64,000 nt of DNA, taken from assembly GCA_009692065.1 (NCBI GenBank), contig SHZY01000006.1, positions 17,391 through 81,390 on the forward strand. Reading direction: 5' to 3'. The DNA is from Gemmataceae bacterium (GTDB lineage Bacteria > Planctomycetota > Planctomycetia > Gemmatales > Gemmataceae). Shown piece by piece: positions 63,255 to 64,000 of this stretch. Under the pieces are notes generated by a model. That model was not told where the DNA came from. It saw only the letters and a program-made list of their open reading frames with translations, and made no database searches. The position numbers and the translations under genes were made by a program. Positions within the stretch are counted from its first letter, which is position 1. Every line of letters starts with the position of its first letter.

Positions 63255-63908
63255 ATGTGCCATCGCGCCAGCTTGGTCAGCGCCTTCCTGATTTTCAGCG
63301 CCGGCGCGTTCACGGCGATCAGCGCGCCCGATCGTCCTGCGCCGCCGTCGGCGCCGGATCCGTTTGAGGCGGAATTCGAGAAGACGCTCAAGGACGAGGG
63401 CGCCTATGTGACGCGTGCCGAAAACTCCCCGGACCGACCCATCCGCGATGTGACCAATGTGCGCAAGCCGACAGACCTGCGCCTGGGCCAGTTCACTCGC
63501 CTGCGCTATCTTGAACAGCTGCAGCTCATCGATATCGGCGACGATCAGCTCCGCCTCGTCGCCGAGTTGACGCAAGTCCGCAAATTCTCCCTGTTCGGCC
63601 ACGCCAAGCTTACCGACGCGGGGATCAAGGAGCTTGCGCAGCTCCCCGCGCTCGAGCAGCTCTTCCTCTGCGGCGGATCGGTCACCGATGCCGGCATCAA
63701 GGCGCTCACCGATGCGAAGCGGCTGCGCGTGCTCGGCTTGCAGTCGGTGCCGATCACCGACGCCGGCATGAAGCACATGGCGGAACTCAAACAGCTGCGC
63801 TCCCTCTATCTGAACATGAGCGCCGTCACCGGCGCGCAGCTCGATAGCCTGAAGCATCTAGACCTTGATCAAGCGAACCCGCCGCGTCTCGGCGAGGCAA
63901 GAAATTGA
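63255..63908 (+). CDS. Secreted leucine-rich-repeat protein
   Basis: Predicted 217 residues. Signal peptide, a charged 50-residue segment, then five or six leucine-rich repeats of the planctomycete type ('KLTDAGIKELAQLPALEQLF', 'SVTDAGIKALTDAKRLRVLG', 'PITDAGMKHMAELKQLRSLY'), about 24 residues each. These are protein-interaction modules. It shares the 'VTDAGLKEL' repeat type with the lipoprotein at 53810. It begins 56 bp after the fusion gene. Confidence 0.88.
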   Translation: MCHRASLVSAFLIFSAGAFTAISAPDRPAPPSAPDPFEAEFEKTLKDEGAYVTRAENSPDRPIRDVTNVRKPTDLRLGQFTRLRYLEQLQLIDIGDDQLRLVAELTQVRKFSLFGHAKLTDAGIKELAQLPALEQLFLCGGSVTDAGIKALTDAKRLRVLGLQSVPITDAGMKHMAELKQLRSLYLNMSAVTGAQLDSLKHLDLDQANPPRLGEARN

Positions 63909-63912
63909 AAAA

Positions 63913-63991
63913 ACTCGAAATCCCTGACGTTTCTGCGGCGTCTGATGTTGTAGTGAGCAACCATCACCACCAGCAGAAAGGGATTTCGAGT
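63913..63991. repeat. ACTCGAAATCCCT inverted pair at the window edge
   Basis: Thirteen-base arms ACTCGAAATCCCT (63913-63925) and AGGGATTTCGAGT (63979-63991) enclose 53 bases. A GTG at 63990-63992 with AGAAAGGG upstream could start a gene that continues beyond the window. A mobile-element end is possible but unproven. Confidence 0.6.
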
Positions 63992-64000
63992 GAACGCCAA

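Noticed and set aside
1..64000. tRNA, rRNA, riboswitch or replication-origin features
   Set aside because: No cloverleaf with a GTTCGA-type T loop, no rRNA signature and no DnaA-box cluster was seen by eye; a covariance-model scan would be needed to exclude small RNAs.

Overview
The window is a GC-rich chromosomal segment of a planctomycete, most likely of the Gemmata-type (Gemmatales/Gemmataceae) lineage. Support comes from gene content: a surface protein starting with the planctomycete 'ESLEDRCVP' motif, PQQ-type propeller proteins, a prenyltransferase-fold secreted protein, a MoxR/DUF58/von Willebrand factor A (VWA)/coiled-coil envelope operon, a P-ring-like lipoprotein, a formylglycine-enzyme-like/sialidase fusion, and futalosine-route menaquinone genes. 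The genus assignment is inference. No rRNA or tRNA gene, CRISPR array or intact insertion sequence was seen.

Layout. 1-4.5 kb: 3' end of a UbiD-family decarboxylase, then a leftward block with a small membrane protein, a PQQ-repeat protein, a hypothetical membrane protein and a surface protein. 5.2-16.4 kb: mostly rightward genes for an orphan histidine kinase, a P-ring-like lipoprotein with HEAT-like repeats, smc, a small monooxygenase and bamA, with leftward PfpI and epimerase genes between them. 16.4-19.2 kb: leftward mqnD and an ABC exporter pair. 19.5-25.6 kb: an MBL hydrolase, a broken Uma2 gene, rpsO-pnp, a second orphan kinase and a D-amino-acid aminotransferase. 26.6-32.9 kb: a six-gene nitrate module (NarK transporter, NarI-like cytochrome b with a zinc ribbon, cytoplasmic molybdopterin nitrate reductase, four-cluster Fe-S protein, Tat-anchored Rieske protein, tiny membrane protein). 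33-38.9 kb: a decayed MauE-like gene, a TIM-barrel protein, a kinase-like phosphotransferase, ymdB, an isolated rplC and a hypothetical. 38.9-56.3 kb: a long leftward operon (MoxR, small protein, leucine-rich lipoprotein, DUF58, four-helix-bundle protein, 1,801-residue double-VWA protein, 1,298-residue coiled-coil membrane protein, two paralogous secreted proteins, prenyltransferase-fold protein, NPCBM protein). 56.4-64 kb: a giant PQQ-propeller protein, a PPC-like secreted protein, the FGE-like/sialidase fusion and a leucine-rich-repeat protein.

How genes work together. The nitrate module looks like a complete quinol-to-nitrate electron-transfer system. mqnD and the partial UbiD gene fit futalosine-route menaquinone synthesis, which would supply the quinol. 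The MoxR/DUF58/VWA/coiled-coil operon resembles Bat-type systems, in which an AAA+ ATPase remodels VWA-protein complexes at the membrane.

The most striking non-genic feature is the density of palindromic repeats. At least ten sequence families of inverted repeats sit between genes, often touching or supplying stop codons, and three copies lie in frame inside mqnD, smc and the FGE-like/sialidase gene. The TTAGCG hairpin family also separates the genes of the nitrate operon, which argues against a purely terminator role. One pair of inverted copies brackets the four-helix-bundle gene inside the Bat-like operon.
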